From positions 1 through 63,529 of the forward strand of contig NZ_JAWDIR010000007.1 of the NCBI RefSeq assembly GCF_046156265.1: a stretch of 63,529 nt of DNA, given 5' to 3'. This DNA is from CAMDHY01 sp046156265 (GTDB taxonomy: Bacteria; Pseudomonadota; Alphaproteobacteria; Rhizobiales; Segnochrobactraceae). This document shows positions 26,424 to 35,497 of the stretch, in pieces. Position 1 is the stretch's first letter, and each line of letters opens with the position of its first letter. Both the position numbers and the translations under genes were made by a program. The notes beneath the pieces were generated by a model that had not been told where the DNA came from, made no database searches, and saw nothing but the letters and a program-made list of their open reading frames with translations.

Positions 26424-26633
26424 GCTGTCTTTCGCGGCCACCCCGCGCGGCCGGCACTCTCCTAGCGTGTAGCCCCGACAGCGGCAACGCCCGATCGCCG
26501 CCACCGCGGCCCGGCCGCTGCCACACCGCCGCGCTCCTATCGCCTCTCACCCGGCCGCGTGCTATGGCGGCGGCGTCGGGCGGCGGAACGCTCCGCGCCC
26601 GGACGAGACAATGCAGTCGCACGGGGACCTCAC

Positions 26634-27218
26634 ATGTCGATCTTCCGCCTGGCCAAGGCCGCAGCGCTCGCCGCCGTCCTTTCCGTCGCCGCCCTGCCGG
26701 CGCTCGCCGACCCGATCACCATCACCGTCGAGGAAGCGTTCGGCGACGCCGTCGCGACCACCTTCGACGTGCAGGTCGTCGGCGTGTTCGCGGAGCGCGG
26801 CGAGCTGCTGGTGAAGACGCCGAACAAGGACCAGTACCCGCTCTACGTGCCGGAGGTGATCAACGACCCAGAGCTGACGGTGAAGAACCGCGTGCTCGAG
26901 GTGAGCTACGTGCTCGGCGTCGTCACCGACATCGAGGTGTTCCCGGGCGGCGAGCCCGGCTTCTCGGTCGAGGACGACGTCACCTGGGCCGACCAGGGCG
27001 ACCTGCCCGTCGATTTCATCAAGCGCCTCGTCACCGCCACGGCGCAGGTCGTCAGCGTCGACGCCGCCGCCGGCACGGTCACCTTCATCGCCCCGGACGG
27101 CGAGACCCGCACCGCCCAGGTGCAGGACCCGAAGATCCTGCAGGAGCTGAAGGTGCGCCCGGGCGACCTCGCCGACATCACCTTCTTCGAGGCGATCGAC
27201 CTCGACGCCAAGGCCTGA
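26634..27218 (+). CDS. Exported hypothetical protein
   Basis: A 194-residue protein with a signal peptide (AAALAAVLSVAALPALAD). The mature part is beta-rich and acidic and shows two related halves: VVGVFAERGELLVKTPNKDQYPLYVPEV and VVSVDAAAGTVTFIAPDGETRTAQVQDP. Both read as an SH3/OB-like barrel that dictates a value plus an ion-like pocket, with repeated VTDIEVFPG and LADITFFEAIDLD ends. The family is not known to me. It lies just upstream of the MscS-type channel gene (148-bp gap), so a functional link is possible but unproven. Confidence 0.65.
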   Translation: MSIFRLAKAAALAAVLSVAALPALADPITITVEEAFGDAVATTFDVQVVGVFAERGELLVKTPNKDQYPLYVPEVINDPELTVKNRVLEVSYVLGVVTDIEVFPGGEPGFSVEDDVTWADQGDLPVDFIKRLVTATAQVVSVDAAAGTVTFIAPDGETRTAQVQDPKILQELKVRPGDLADITFFEAIDLDAKA

Positions 27219-27366
27219 CCGCAGGCCTCGCGCGCCTGAAGCTTCGCGACGGGCCGGCCCCGGCCGACCCGTCGCACTCGGTGCTTTCCGACCGCGGCCC
27301 GCCGCGCCGTGTTCTCTGCGCGTAGCCCGCCGCACGACCTCGCATTCGCCACGGCGAACGGACATC

Positions 27367-30045
27367 ATGGCCGTGATGGGCCGCAATCTCTCCTCACCTC
27401 GCCGCCTCCTCACCGTCGCGATCCTCGCGTGGCTCGCCGCCGCTGCGGCGCCGCTGTCCGTCGGGGCGCAGACGGCCGCGCCGGCGACGTCGACCGCGCC
27501 GTCGACGGGGACCGCGACGACCGGGACGCCCGCGCCCGCCGCCCCGGCGGGGGCCGCGCCGGCCGCAACGACGCCAGCCGCCTCGCCACCCGGAACGACG
27601 GCCCCCGCTGCTTCACCCGCCACCGCCGCCGACGCGGGGGCCGGCGTCCTCATCGATCCCGTCGCCGAGGCGCGGCTCGCGACCTGGCGGGCGACGCTCG
27701 ACCAGGTGACCGCCGCGCTCGCCCGCACCGATCTCGATGACGCTGCCCTCGAGCGGCTGCGCCTGGAGACCGGGGTGGTGCGCGACGCCGCCGCGGCAAC
27801 GAGCCTCGAGCTCGCCCCGCGCATCAAGTCGGCCGAGGTCCGGCTCGGCCAGCTGGCGCAGCCGACGGACGCCGACGGCGTCGAGTCCGACCTCGTGAAG
27901 CGCGATCGCGAGCTCGAGAGCCGGTCTCTGGCGGCGCTGCGCGCCATCGACCAGCAGGCGCAGGTGCAGCGCCTGCGCGCCGAGGAACTGACGGCACAGA
28001 TCATCGAGCGCCGTCGGGCCCTCTTCGCCGAACGCCTGTTCGAGCGGCGCGTCAGCGTGCTCGACCCCGTGCTGTGGGTGGCGGTCATCGGCGAGCTGCC
28101 GCGCGCGATGACGAGCGCACGGTTGCTGGTGGAGGACTGGGCCGGCGCCGTGCTCGACCGGGCCGGACGCGCCGCGGCCGCGCTGATCCTTCTCATCGCC
28201 GTCGCCGGCATCGTCGTCTACGCCACCTTCCGGCACCGCCTGCTCGCCATCGCCTGGCGCGCCGACGACACGGACACCGAGGTGCCCCCCCTCAAGCGGG
28301 CGCTGGCGGCCTGCGCCGTCCTGATTGCCAACACCGCGATACCCGTTCTCGGCCTGCTGCTGCTGCGCTTCACGCTCGAGGCGATGGACGTGCTGCCGAC
28401 GCGCATCGAGCGGGTGCTGCGCGGCATCACCATCGCGGTCGGCTTCTTCTCCTTCTCCTTCGGCCTGTCGCGCGGCCTGCTCGCTCCCGGGCGGCCGAAA
28501 TGGCGTCTGGTCGACTTGCCGGAGGCCGCGATCGATCCGGCCATCCGCTGGATCCTGATCGGCGGCGGCGTGTTCGCCGTCGGCATCGCCCTTCTCACCG
28601 CCGCCTCCGTGCTCGCCTTGCCGGTGGTGGTGACGGTCGCCGTGCAGGCCGTGGTGGCGGTGGCGCTCGCGATCATCACGGCGCTCCTGCTCCGGGCGGT
28701 GTCGCGTGGGCTGTCTATGGGCGAGGACCAGCCCGAGGGCGAGGCCGGCGGCCGCTGGCGCTGGCTGATCCCCCTCGGCTGGCTGGTGGTGGCCGCGACG
28801 CTGGCCGCAGCCGTCGCCGGCTATCTGGCGCTCGCCTGGTTCCTCGCCACGCAGATCGTCTGGACCGCCTCGGTGCTGGGCCTGCTGCTGCTGCTCCTCA
28901 CCGTCGTCGACGAGGCGACGAGTGCGGGCTTCAAGTCCGGCACCGGTGTCGGCCGCTTCCTGTCGGCGAACTTCGGCCTTTCCTATGCGGCGATCGGGCA
29001 GATCGGCGTGCTCTTGTCCGGCGTCGCCCGGCTGCTCCTGATCATCGTCGCGGTGCTCCTGATCATCGGGCGGCTCGGCTTCTCGTCCGCCGACCTCTCC
29101 TCGATCAGCGCGGCCATCGTTTCCGGCCTGTCGATCGGCGGCCTGACGCTGTCGCCGACGGCGATCCTCGGCGCGATCGTGCTGTTCGTGCTCGGCGTCG
29201 CGGCGACGCGCGGCCTGCAGCAGTGGCTCGACCAGCGCTATCTGCCGCGCACCCGGCTCGACGTCGGGCTGAAGACCTCGATCCGCACCGGCGTCGGCTA
29301 TGTCGGCACCATCGCCGCCGGCATGATCGCCTTCGCCTTCGCGGGCTTGAACCTGCAGAACATCGCCATCGTCGCCGGCGCGCTCTCCGTCGGCATCGGC
29401 TTTGGCCTGCAGTCGATCGTCAACAACTTCGTCTCCGGCCTGATCCTGCTCGCCGAGCGGCCGATCAAGGTCGGCGACTGGATCGTCGTCGGACCGGACG
29501 AGGGCACCGTCAAGCGCATCAACGTCCGCTCGACCGAGATCGAGACCTTCGACCGCGCCACCGTCATCGTGCCGAACTCGAGCCTGATCTCCGGCACCGT
29601 GAAGAACTGGATGCACCACGACCTCACCGGCCGGGTGATGCTGCCGGTGGGCGTCGGCTACGACGCCGACCCGGAGCGCGTGATCGCCATCCTGCTCGCC
29701 GCCGCCCGCGGTCATCCGCAGGTGCTGGCCTACCCGCAGCCCTTCGCCCAGTTCACCAACTTCGGCGCCTCGACGCTCGACTTCGTGCTGTTCTGCTACG
29801 TCGCCAACGTCGGCAACATGGGCGGCGTGCGCTCCGACCTGCGCGTCGCGATCCTGAAGGCCTTCCGGGAGGCGAGCATCGAGATCCCGTTCGCCCAGAG
29901 CGACGTGAAGATCCGCGACTTCGACCGTATCGAGGCGCTCGTCCGCGATTTCATCCTGAAGCGTGCGGACGAGGGTCCGGCCGGCGGCGCGGGTACCCCC
30001 GACGGACCGCCCGCGGGCGGTGGCAAGCCGGCCGGCGGCGCATGA
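27367..30045 (+). CDS. MscS-family mechanosensitive channel with DUF3772 domain
   Basis: An 892-residue inner-membrane channel. A signal peptide and an Ala/Pro/Thr-rich linker (about 35-90) lead to a periplasmic DUF3772-type helical domain (RLATWRATLDQVTAALARTDLDDAALERLR). About ten membrane segments follow, then the MscS pore helix and upper beta domain (FAGLNLQNIAIVAGALSVGIGFGLQ, NNFVSGLILLAERPIKVGDWI). Next come the C-terminal cage (PNSSLISGTVKNW) and a Pro/Gly tail. It releases solutes on hypo-osmotic shock by family knowledge. The length fits the large MscK-like class. Confidence 0.92.
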   Translation: MAVMGRNLSSPRRLLTVAILAWLAAAAAPLSVGAQTAAPATSTAPSTGTATTGTPAPAAPAGAAPAATTPAASPPGTTAPAASPATAADAGAGVLIDPVAEARLATWRATLDQVTAALARTDLDDAALERLRLETGVVRDAAAATSLELAPRIKSAEVRLGQLAQPTDADGVESDLVKRDRELESRSLAALRAIDQQAQVQRLRAEELTAQIIERRRALFAERLFERRVSVLDPVLWVAVIGELPRAMTSARLLVEDWAGAVLDRAGRAAAALILLIAVAGIVVYATFRHRLLAIAWRADDTDTEVPPLKRALAACAVLIANTAIPVLGLLLLRFTLEAMDVLPTRIERVLRGITIAVGFFSFSFGLSRGLLAPGRPKWRLVDLPEAAIDPAIRWILIGGGVFAVGIALLTAASVLALPVVVTVAVQAVVAVALAIITALLLRAVSRGLSMGEDQPEGEAGGRWRWLIPLGWLVVAATLAAAVAGYLALAWFLATQIVWTASVLGLLLLLLTVVDEATSAGFKSGTGVGRFLSANFGLSYAAIGQIGVLLSGVARLLLIIVAVLLIIGRLGFSSADLSSISAAIVSGLSIGGLTLSPTAILGAIVLFVLGVAATRGLQQWLDQRYLPRTRLDVGLKTSIRTGVGYVGTIAAGMIAFAFAGLNLQNIAIVAGALSVGIGFGLQSIVNNFVSGLILLAERPIKVGDWIVVGPDEGTVKRINVRSTEIETFDRATVIVPNSSLISGTVKNWMHHDLTGRVMLPVGVGYDADPERVIAILLAAARGHPQVLAYPQPFAQFTNFGASTLDFVLFCYVANVGNMGGVRSDLRVAILKAFREASIEIPFAQSDVKIRDFDRIEALVRDFILKRADEGPAGGAGTPDGPPAGGGKPAGGA

Positions 30046-30116
30046 GCGAGGACGCTTGACGAAGGGTGGTCCGTCCGCCTCCCATGGCGGCATCACACCC
30101 GCCGAGCGGAGCCGCC

Positions 30117-30410
30117 ATGTCGCTGATTTCCATAGCCGTCGTCAGTCTCGAGCCGCCCGAGCGCTATCTCGGCCAGCTCGTCAAGCATTTCGGCCACCGG
30201 GTGCCGACGACGCTGGAGGAGGGCCGCGGCTCGATCACCTTCCCGTTCGGCACCTGCACGCTGGTGGCGGAGGGCTCGACGCTGCGCCTGCGCCTGAAGG
30301 CGCCCGACGCCGAGGACCTCGGCCAGCTCGAGCATGTCATCAAGGAGCACCTCGAGCGCTTCGCCTTCAAGACGAACCCCGACATCACATGGGTGCGCGA
30401 CCCGGTGTGA
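30117..30410 (+). CDS. DUF2218 family protein
   Basis: A 97-residue cytoplasmic protein of the DUF2218 family. Diagnostic features are RYLGQLVKHFGHRVP near the start, GSITFPFGTCTLVAEGSTLRLRL and LEHVIKEHLERFAF, which form a small alpha/beta fold. Some homologues sit with siderophore or iron genes, but nothing of that kind is nearby here. The start is ATG 30117, six bases after GGAG. It lies 71 bases after the MscS-type gene. Confidence 0.85.
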   Translation: MSLISIAVVSLEPPERYLGQLVKHFGHRVPTTLEEGRGSITFPFGTCTLVAEGSTLRLRLKAPDAEDLGQLEHVIKEHLERFAFKTNPDITWVRDPV

Positions 30411-30520
30411 CTGGGCGTCCGTCGCCGAGCCCAGGTGGATCGCGCAAAGGCCCCGCTTCGTTGGCAACCCCCCCGCCGGCGTGATACCTCCGCTGTCCCT
30501 CCTGTCGGGAACGCCCATCG

Positions 30521-31315
30521 ATGACGGCCGCCGTGACCACCCCGACCGTCGCCAGCCCTGCCGTCGCCTTCGTCCCGAACGCCACCGAAGGGGCCCAGGC
30601 CGCCTGCGAGCGCCTGCGCGCCCGCTATGGCAGCGTCGCGGCGGAGCAGGCCGACGTCATCGTGGCGCTCGGCGGCGACGGGCTGATGCTCGAGACGCTG
30701 CACCGCTTCATGAACACCGGCAAGCCGATCTACGGCATGAACCGCGGCTCCGTCGGCTTCCTGATGAACGAGTTCAACGAGGACGGCCTGCTCGACCGGC
30801 TGGCAGCCGCCGAGGTGACGGCGCTGAAGCCTTTGCGCATGACCGCCGTCGACCGGGCCGGGAAGACCTACCGGGGCTACGCGCTCAACGAGGTGTCGCT
30901 TTTGCGCGAGACGCACCAGGCGGCGAAGCTGCGCATCTCCATCGATGGCCGCGTCCGCCTCGAGGAGTTGATCTGCGACGGCGTGCTGGTGGCGACGCCG
31001 GCGGGCTCGACGGCCTACAACCTCTCCGCCCACGGCCCGATCCTGCCACTCGACGCCTCGCTTCTGGCGCTGACGCCGATCAGCGCCTTCCGGCCGCGGC
31101 GCTGGCGCGGCGCATTGGTGCCGAAGGCCGCGAAGATCGCCATCGAGGTGCTGGAGATCGACAAGCGCCCCGTCGCCGCCGCCGCCGACCACACCGAGAT
31201 CCGCAACGTCGCGCGCGTCGACGTCGAGGAGGACCCGGTGGCGACGAGCCTCGTGATGTTCGACAACGACCACTCATGGTCGGAGCGCATCCTCACCGAG
31301 CAGTTCCGCTACTGA
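30521..31315 (+). CDS. nadK: NAD kinase
   Basis: ATP-dependent NAD phosphorylation to NADP in the cytoplasm. The GGDG motif is at 51-54 and the second block NEVSLLRE plus DGVLVATPAGSTAYNLSAHGP are diagnostic. The ATG at 30521 and the 264-residue length fit the compact alphaproteobacterial form. It is followed 29 bases later by the MaoC-like gene, so they may share a transcript. The DUF2218 gene precedes it on the same strand. Confidence 0.96.
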   Translation: MTAAVTTPTVASPAVAFVPNATEGAQAACERLRARYGSVAAEQADVIVALGGDGLMLETLHRFMNTGKPIYGMNRGSVGFLMNEFNEDGLLDRLAAAEVTALKPLRMTAVDRAGKTYRGYALNEVSLLRETHQAAKLRISIDGRVRLEELICDGVLVATPAGSTAYNLSAHGPILPLDASLLALTPISAFRPRRWRGALVPKAAKIAIEVLEIDKRPVAAAADHTEIRNVARVDVEEDPVATSLVMFDNDHSWSERILTEQFRY

Positions 31316-31344
31316 CGGACCGCGACAGCGCGCAGGGAGGGACC

Positions 31345-31812
31345 ATGGCCGGCCTCTGGTTCGAGGACTGCACCCCCGGGCGGGTGGTCCCGCACGCGAT
31401 CCGCCGCTCCGTCACCGAGATGGACAACGTGCTGTTCTCGTCTTTGACGATGAACCCGCAGCCGCTGCACATCGATTTCGCCGCCGCGGCGAAGACCGAG
31501 TTCGGCCGGCCGCTGGTCAACAGCCTGTTCACGCTCGGCCTCGTCATCGGCCTCAGCGTCCACGAGACGACGCTCGGGACGATCGTCGCCAACCTCGGCA
31601 TGACCGAGGTGAAGTTCCCGAACCCGGTCTTCCACGGCGACACCATCGGCGTCGTCTCGACGGTCAAGGCGGCTCGGGAATCGCGCTCGCGGCCGGACGC
31701 CGGCATCGTCGAGTTCGAGCACGTCGCCACCAACCAGGACGGCGTCGTGGTGGCCACCTGCCTGCGCCAGGTGCTGCTGCAGAAGCGCCCGGCGGACACC
31801 GCCGGCGCCTGA
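31345..31812 (+). CDS. MaoC-like enoyl-CoA hydratase
   Basis: A 155-residue single hot-dog-fold hydratase acting on CoA esters. The family motif around the catalytic Asp/His is present (NPQPLHIDFAAAAKTEFGRPLVNS). The rest is typical: VKFPNPVFHGDTI, then the C-terminal strand VVVATCLRQVLLQKRP. It has a GGGAGGG site before ATG 31345. Its partner is the CitE-like lyase 56 bases downstream; such pairs degrade or build branched dicarboxyl-CoA esters. It is too short to be the two-domain mesaconyl-CoA hydratase of the ethylmalonyl-CoA pathway, so the substrate is open. Confidence 0.87.
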   Translation: MAGLWFEDCTPGRVVPHAIRRSVTEMDNVLFSSLTMNPQPLHIDFAAAAKTEFGRPLVNSLFTLGLVIGLSVHETTLGTIVANLGMTEVKFPNPVFHGDTIGVVSTVKAARESRSRPDAGIVEFEHVATNQDGVVVATCLRQVLLQKRPADTAGA

Positions 31813-31868
31813 ACCCGCTTCCGAGACCTGTTTCCGAGACCGTTTCCCCGAGACCCTGGAGACCGCCG

Positions 31869-32753
31869 ATGCGCTCGCTGCTCTTCGTTCCGGGCGACAG
31901 CCCGCGCAAACTCGACAAGGCGGTCGAGAGCGGCGCCGACGTGCTGCTGCTCGACCTCGAGGATTCCGTCGCCGCCGACGCCAAGCCCGCCGCCCGCGAG
32001 GCGACCGCCGCCTTCCTGCGCCGCACCCGCGGCGTGCCGGGCCGGCCGCGCCTCTATGTGCGCATCAATGCGCTCGGCAGCGGCCTCGCCGACGCCGACC
32101 TCGACGCCGTGATGGCGGCGGGACCGGACGGCATCCTTCTGCCGAAGGCCGTCGGCGGCCGCGACGTCACCCACCTCGACGCCAAGATCGCCGTGCGCGA
32201 GGCGGTCGACGGCCTGCCGGACGGCGGCACCGAGATCGTCGCCATCGCCACCGAGACGGCGGCCTCGCTGTTCTCGATGGGCACGTTCCAGGGCGCGAGC
32301 CGCCGCCTGCGCGGGCTCACCTGGGGGGCAGAGGACCTGTCGGCCGACCTCGGCGCGATCCGCCAGCGCGACGCCGACGGCCACTTCACCGATGCCTTCC
32401 GCCTCGCCCGCACGCTCTGCCTCGCCGGCGCGGTGGCGGCGGGCGTCGCGCCGATCGATTCGATCCACGCCGCCTTCCGCGACCTCGATGGGCTGGCGGC
32501 GGAAGCCGAAGCGGCGGCGCTCGACGGCTTCACCGGCAAGCTCGCCATCCACCCCGCCCAGGTGCCGGTGATCAACACGGCCTTCACGCCGACGGCGGAC
32601 GCAGTCGGGCGGGCGCGGGCGGTGCTCGCCGCCTTCGCGGCGGCCGGGCCGGGGGCGGGGGTCGTCTCGCTCGACGGCGCGATGCTCGATCAGCCGCACC
32701 GGCTGCAGGCGGAGCGCCTCATCGCCCGCGCCCGCGCCGCCGGACTCGGCTGA
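31869..32753 (+). CDS. CitE/Mcl-like CoA ester lyase
   Basis: A 294-residue HpcH/HpaI aldolase-family enzyme, with metal-dependent cleavage or hydrolysis of malyl- or citramalyl-CoA type esters. It opens RSLLFVPGDSPRKLDKAVESGADVLLLDLEDSV and has the Arg motif YVRINAL. The metal-binding Glu and Asp lie in IATETAASLFSMG and TWGAEDLSADLG. CoA-binding IHPAQVPVIN follows. It could be a malyl-CoA lyase or the malyl-CoA thioesterase (mcl2-like) of the ethylmalonyl-CoA pathway; the sequence alone does not decide. It pairs with the MaoC-like gene. Confidence 0.88.
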   Translation: MRSLLFVPGDSPRKLDKAVESGADVLLLDLEDSVAADAKPAAREATAAFLRRTRGVPGRPRLYVRINALGSGLADADLDAVMAAGPDGILLPKAVGGRDVTHLDAKIAVREAVDGLPDGGTEIVAIATETAASLFSMGTFQGASRRLRGLTWGAEDLSADLGAIRQRDADGHFTDAFRLARTLCLAGAVAAGVAPIDSIHAAFRDLDGLAAEAEAAALDGFTGKLAIHPAQVPVINTAFTPTADAVGRARAVLAAFAAAGPGAGVVSLDGAMLDQPHRLQAERLIARARAAGLG

Positions 32754-32764
32754 AGGCGTTCGGA

Positions 32765-32823
32765 GCCGCCGGCGCGGTTTTAGTCCGTGCCGCCGGCGCA
32801 GTTCTAGTCCGTACCGCCGGCGC
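32765..32823. repeat. 24-bp tandem repeat (2.5 copies) duplicating a gene end
   Basis: Units 32765-32788 and 32789-32812 (GCCGCCGGCGC-GTT-TAGTCCGT) differ at a few bases; a third partial unit is 32813-32823. Read leftward the unit encodes the last residues and stop of the flavin reductase gene, so the gene end has been copied past its own stop. Confidence 0.8.
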
Positions 32824-33430
32824 CCGGAGGCCGCTTCATCACGAAGATGGTGTCCGGCCGGGCGACCGAATAGTTGAAGCCGCCGAGGCGGGTGATCGTC
32901 TCGAGCTTGCCCGGATCGACGCGCCCGTCGACGATGACGCGCTCGTCGAGATGCACGCCCACCACCTCGCCGAAGACGATGACGTTCTTCGTCTGCTTGC
33001 CGTGGCGGTCGTCGAGCTGCACCGTCTTGAGCAGGACGCACTCGAGCGCCGCCGGCGATTCCGCCACCCGCGGCGGCTTCACCGCCACGCACGGCGCCAT
33101 CGTCAGGCCCGCGAGCTCGAACTCGCTCACCCCCGCCGCAGCCGGCGCCGACGTGATGTTGACCTCTTCCCGCAGCGTCCAGGTGGCGAGGTTGCAGACG
33201 AACTCGCCGGTCGCCAGGACGTTGGCGAGCGAGTGCTTCATCCCGGCGGAGGAGAACATCACCACCGCCGGCTTCTCGCCGACGGCGTTGAAGTAGCTGT
33301 AGGGGGCGAGGTTCGGCCGCCCCTCGGCGTCGATCGTCGAGATCCAGCCGATCGGCCGCGGCGCGACGATCGCCTTGAAGGGATCGCGCTCGAGCGACGG
33401 GTGGCCGGTGGCGAGGTCGAAATAGATCAC
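32804..33430 (-). CDS. Flavin reductase family protein
   Basis: A 208-residue FMN-binding split-barrel protein, expected to bind FMN and reduce it or act as a flavoprotein. Typical blocks are ATGHPSLERDPFKAIVAPRPIGWIST, NLAPYSYFNAVGEKPAVVMFSS and GEFVCNLATWTLREEVNIT. The start is GTG 33430 with GAAGAGG upstream; in-frame longer readings have poor N-termini. The nitroreductase gene lies 34 bases upstream on the same strand, so the two likely form a small redox operon. Confidence 0.9.
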   Translation of the reverse strand: MIYFDLATGHPSLERDPFKAIVAPRPIGWISTIDAEGRPNLAPYSYFNAVGEKPAVVMFSSAGMKHSLANVLATGEFVCNLATWTLREEVNITSAPAAAGVSEFELAGLTMAPCVAVKPPRVAESPAALECVLLKTVQLDDRHGKQTKNVIVFGEVVGVHLDERVIVDGRVDPGKLETITRLGGFNYSVARPDTIFVMKRPPGAGGTD

Positions 33431-33464
33431 GGGCTGAGCCTCTTCAGGGCCTCGGGACGGGGCC

Positions 33465-34028
33465 TCAGAACTCGGTGACGAGCTTGGCGATGTCGGGCCG
33501 GTCGCGCTCGAACGGCGGCTGCTTCGGCGTGCCGACGTGGACGAAGCCGGCGAAGCGCTCGCCGTCCTGCAGTCCGAGCAGCGTCCCCGCCTCGGCGTCG
33601 AACGACGGCCACTCGGTGATCCACTGCGCCGCGAAGCCGTGGGCGTGGATGGCGTGCAGGAGGTTGACGCCGACGGCGCCGGCCGAGAGCTGCTGCTCCC
33701 ACTCCGGCACCTTGACGTGCGGTCCGGCACGGCTGACGAGGCCGATCGTCAGCGGCACGCGGGTGAAGCGGGCACGCTCGAAGGCGAGGCGATCGGCCGA
33801 GGTCGCCGGGTCGCGGCCGGCCAGAAGGTCCGCCAGCGCCGCGCCGGCCCGTGCCGCACCATCGCCGCGGTAGAGGATGAAGCGCCAGGGGGCGAGCTTG
33901 CCGTGGTCCGGCACGCGCGCGGCGATCGTCAGGATGTCGGTGAGTGACGCCGCGTCCGGTCCGGGCTCGCCGAGCTGCGGGGCGGGAATGGAGCGGCGGG
34001 TGCGCAGGTGCGTCAGGAGATCGGTCAT
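33465..34028 (-). CDS. Nitroreductase family protein
   Basis: A 187-residue FMN-dependent nitroreductase-like oxidoreductase. Family hallmarks include RRSIPAPQLGEPG (flavin-phosphate Arg), AARVPDHGKLAPWRFIL and FVHVGTPKQPPFERDRPD near the end. The central GAVGVNLLHAIHAHGFAAQWITEW is the helix contacting FMN. The start is ATG 34028. It resembles the YdjA-type short nitroreductases. Together with the flavin reductase gene downstream it suggests detoxification or redox metabolism; substrates are unknown. Confidence 0.9.
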   Translation of the reverse strand: MTDLLTHLRTRRSIPAPQLGEPGPDAASLTDILTIAARVPDHGKLAPWRFILYRGDGAARAGAALADLLAGRDPATSADRLAFERARFTRVPLTIGLVSRAGPHVKVPEWEQQLSAGAVGVNLLHAIHAHGFAAQWITEWPSFDAEAGTLLGLQDGERFAGFVHVGTPKQPPFERDRPDIAKLVTEF

Positions 34029-34317
34029 CGGTGTCCGCTGGGCGAGGGTCGGGAAGCGCGCGTTCGGCGCGGAGGTCTGGCGCCCTCCACGAGTGGCGAC
34101 ACGGCTCGACGGGCGCCGGGACGCTGCCGGAAGGGCGGGGCCGCGCCATCAGGGCGAAGCATGGCGCGCCTGTCAACGTCGCGCGGGTGGCGCCCGGCGC
34201 CTCCGGCGGTGTACACACCGTCACCGCCCTTCGTCGGGCCGGTGCGGCGGGGCCTTGAAATCGCCCCCGTTTTGCGACTGCAGTGCGGCGGGATCATCGG
34301 CTGACGGAGCACCACGG

Positions 34318-35349
34318 ATGGCGGACGGCGGCGAGCGGAGCAACCATCTCCTGCGGCGGACGGCAGGCTCGCTGCTCGCTCTCGCCACGCTCCTCGCGGC
34401 AGCCCCGGCCGCTCTCGCCGAGCCGACTGCCGGCGCCTACGTCGTCCCCCGCCCGCGCCCGCCCGCCGACGCCGCCACCGCCAATCCGCTCGCCACGACG
34501 CCACCGCCGCAGACGGCGGTGCCCTACGCCCCGGCCGTGACGCCCGATACCGGCCGCCCGGCGGGCCGCGAGGTGCCGCTCTATCTCGTCGCCAAGCTGA
34601 CGGAGGAGGGCGAGTCGATCGCCTCCGGCATGACATGGCGGGTTTTCCGGGCCATGGCCGACGAGACGGGCAAGCTGCCGCTCGTCGGCTCCGCCGTCGG
34701 CGGCGACGCCGAGTTCCGCCTGAAGCCCGGCACCTATTTCGTCCACGCCGCCTTCGGCAAGGCCGGCACGACGCTGCGCGTCGACCTCATGGACGAGGTC
34801 GTCAGCGAGACGGTGGTGATGAACGCCGGCGGCCTCAAGCTGGAGGCGGTGATCGACGAGGACCTGCCGATCGACCCGGCCGAAGTCGAGTTCGACGTGC
34901 TCGCCAACGTCGCCGGCGAACGCGTGCTCGTCGCCGAGAAGGTCGAGCCCTCGGCGATCCTGCGGGTCGCCGCCGGCACCTACCAGGTCGTCAGCCGCTA
35001 TGGCGGCGTCAACGCCGTGCTGCGCGCCGACCTCGAGGTGCAGCCGGGCAAGCTGACCGAGGCGATCCTCCACCACCAGGCAGCCGAGGTGACCCTGAAG
35101 CTCGTCGCCGAGCCCGGCGGCGAGGCGCTCGCCAACACCCACTGGTCGGTGCTGAGCCCGGGCGGCGACGTCGTCGTCGAGGACATCGGCGCCTTCCCGA
35201 GCTTCGTGCTCGCCGAGGGCGAGTACGCCGTCGTCGCGAAGAACGCCAACCGCGTCTACAACGGCGCCTTCCACGTCGAGGCCGGCCGCGACCGCGACGT
35301 GGAAGTCATCGCCACGGAAGAGACGGTGCCGGGGCGGCTGGAGGAGTAG
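34318..35349 (+). CDS. Exported repeat protein of unknown function
   Basis: A 343-residue protein with a signal peptide (LLALATLLAAAPAALAE) and a Pro-rich linker to about 85. The mature part contains three or four related ~75-residue beta-domains. Each has the pattern W-V-S-x-G-D followed by LKPGTYFVHAAFGKAGTTLRVD, VAAGTYQVVSRYGGVNAVLRAD or LAEGEYAVVAKNANRVYNGAFH. This carboxypeptidase-regulatory-like layout is common in periplasmic binding scaffolds. Function unknown. It is divergent from the nitroreductase and is the last native gene before an AT-rich insert. Confidence 0.7.
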   Translation: MADGGERSNHLLRRTAGSLLALATLLAAAPAALAEPTAGAYVVPRPRPPADAATANPLATTPPPQTAVPYAPAVTPDTGRPAGREVPLYLVAKLTEEGESIASGMTWRVFRAMADETGKLPLVGSAVGGDAEFRLKPGTYFVHAAFGKAGTTLRVDLMDEVVSETVVMNAGGLKLEAVIDEDLPIDPAEVEFDVLANVAGERVLVAEKVEPSAILRVAAGTYQVVSRYGGVNAVLRADLEVQPGKLTEAILHHQAAEVTLKLVAEPGGEALANTHWSVLSPGGDVVVEDIGAFPSFVLAEGEYAVVAKNANRVYNGAFHVEAGRDRDVEVIATEETVPGRLEE

Positions 35350-35497
35350 CGACGGCTCTAGGCGAATCTCAGGCCGGAATTCCACACCTGCGACACGCTA
35401 GACCGACAATTGCCACGAGAAAGCGACCCCATCTGGGGCCGCGGTCGTGCGTGTGTCAGCGCAATGTAGAGACCGTCACTGACGGGCCGCCGGATAC

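Noticed and set aside
27613..30096. Long antisense frame opposite the MscS-type channel gene
   Set aside because: Its composition is His/Gln/Asp/Arg-rich noise typical of the antisense of a high-GC gene, and the sense frame is an unmistakable channel.
31869..32753. Naming the CoA ester lyase mcl1 or citE
   Set aside because: Family members with malyl-CoA, methylmalyl-CoA or citramalyl-CoA activity share all motifs I can see, so no symbol is justified.
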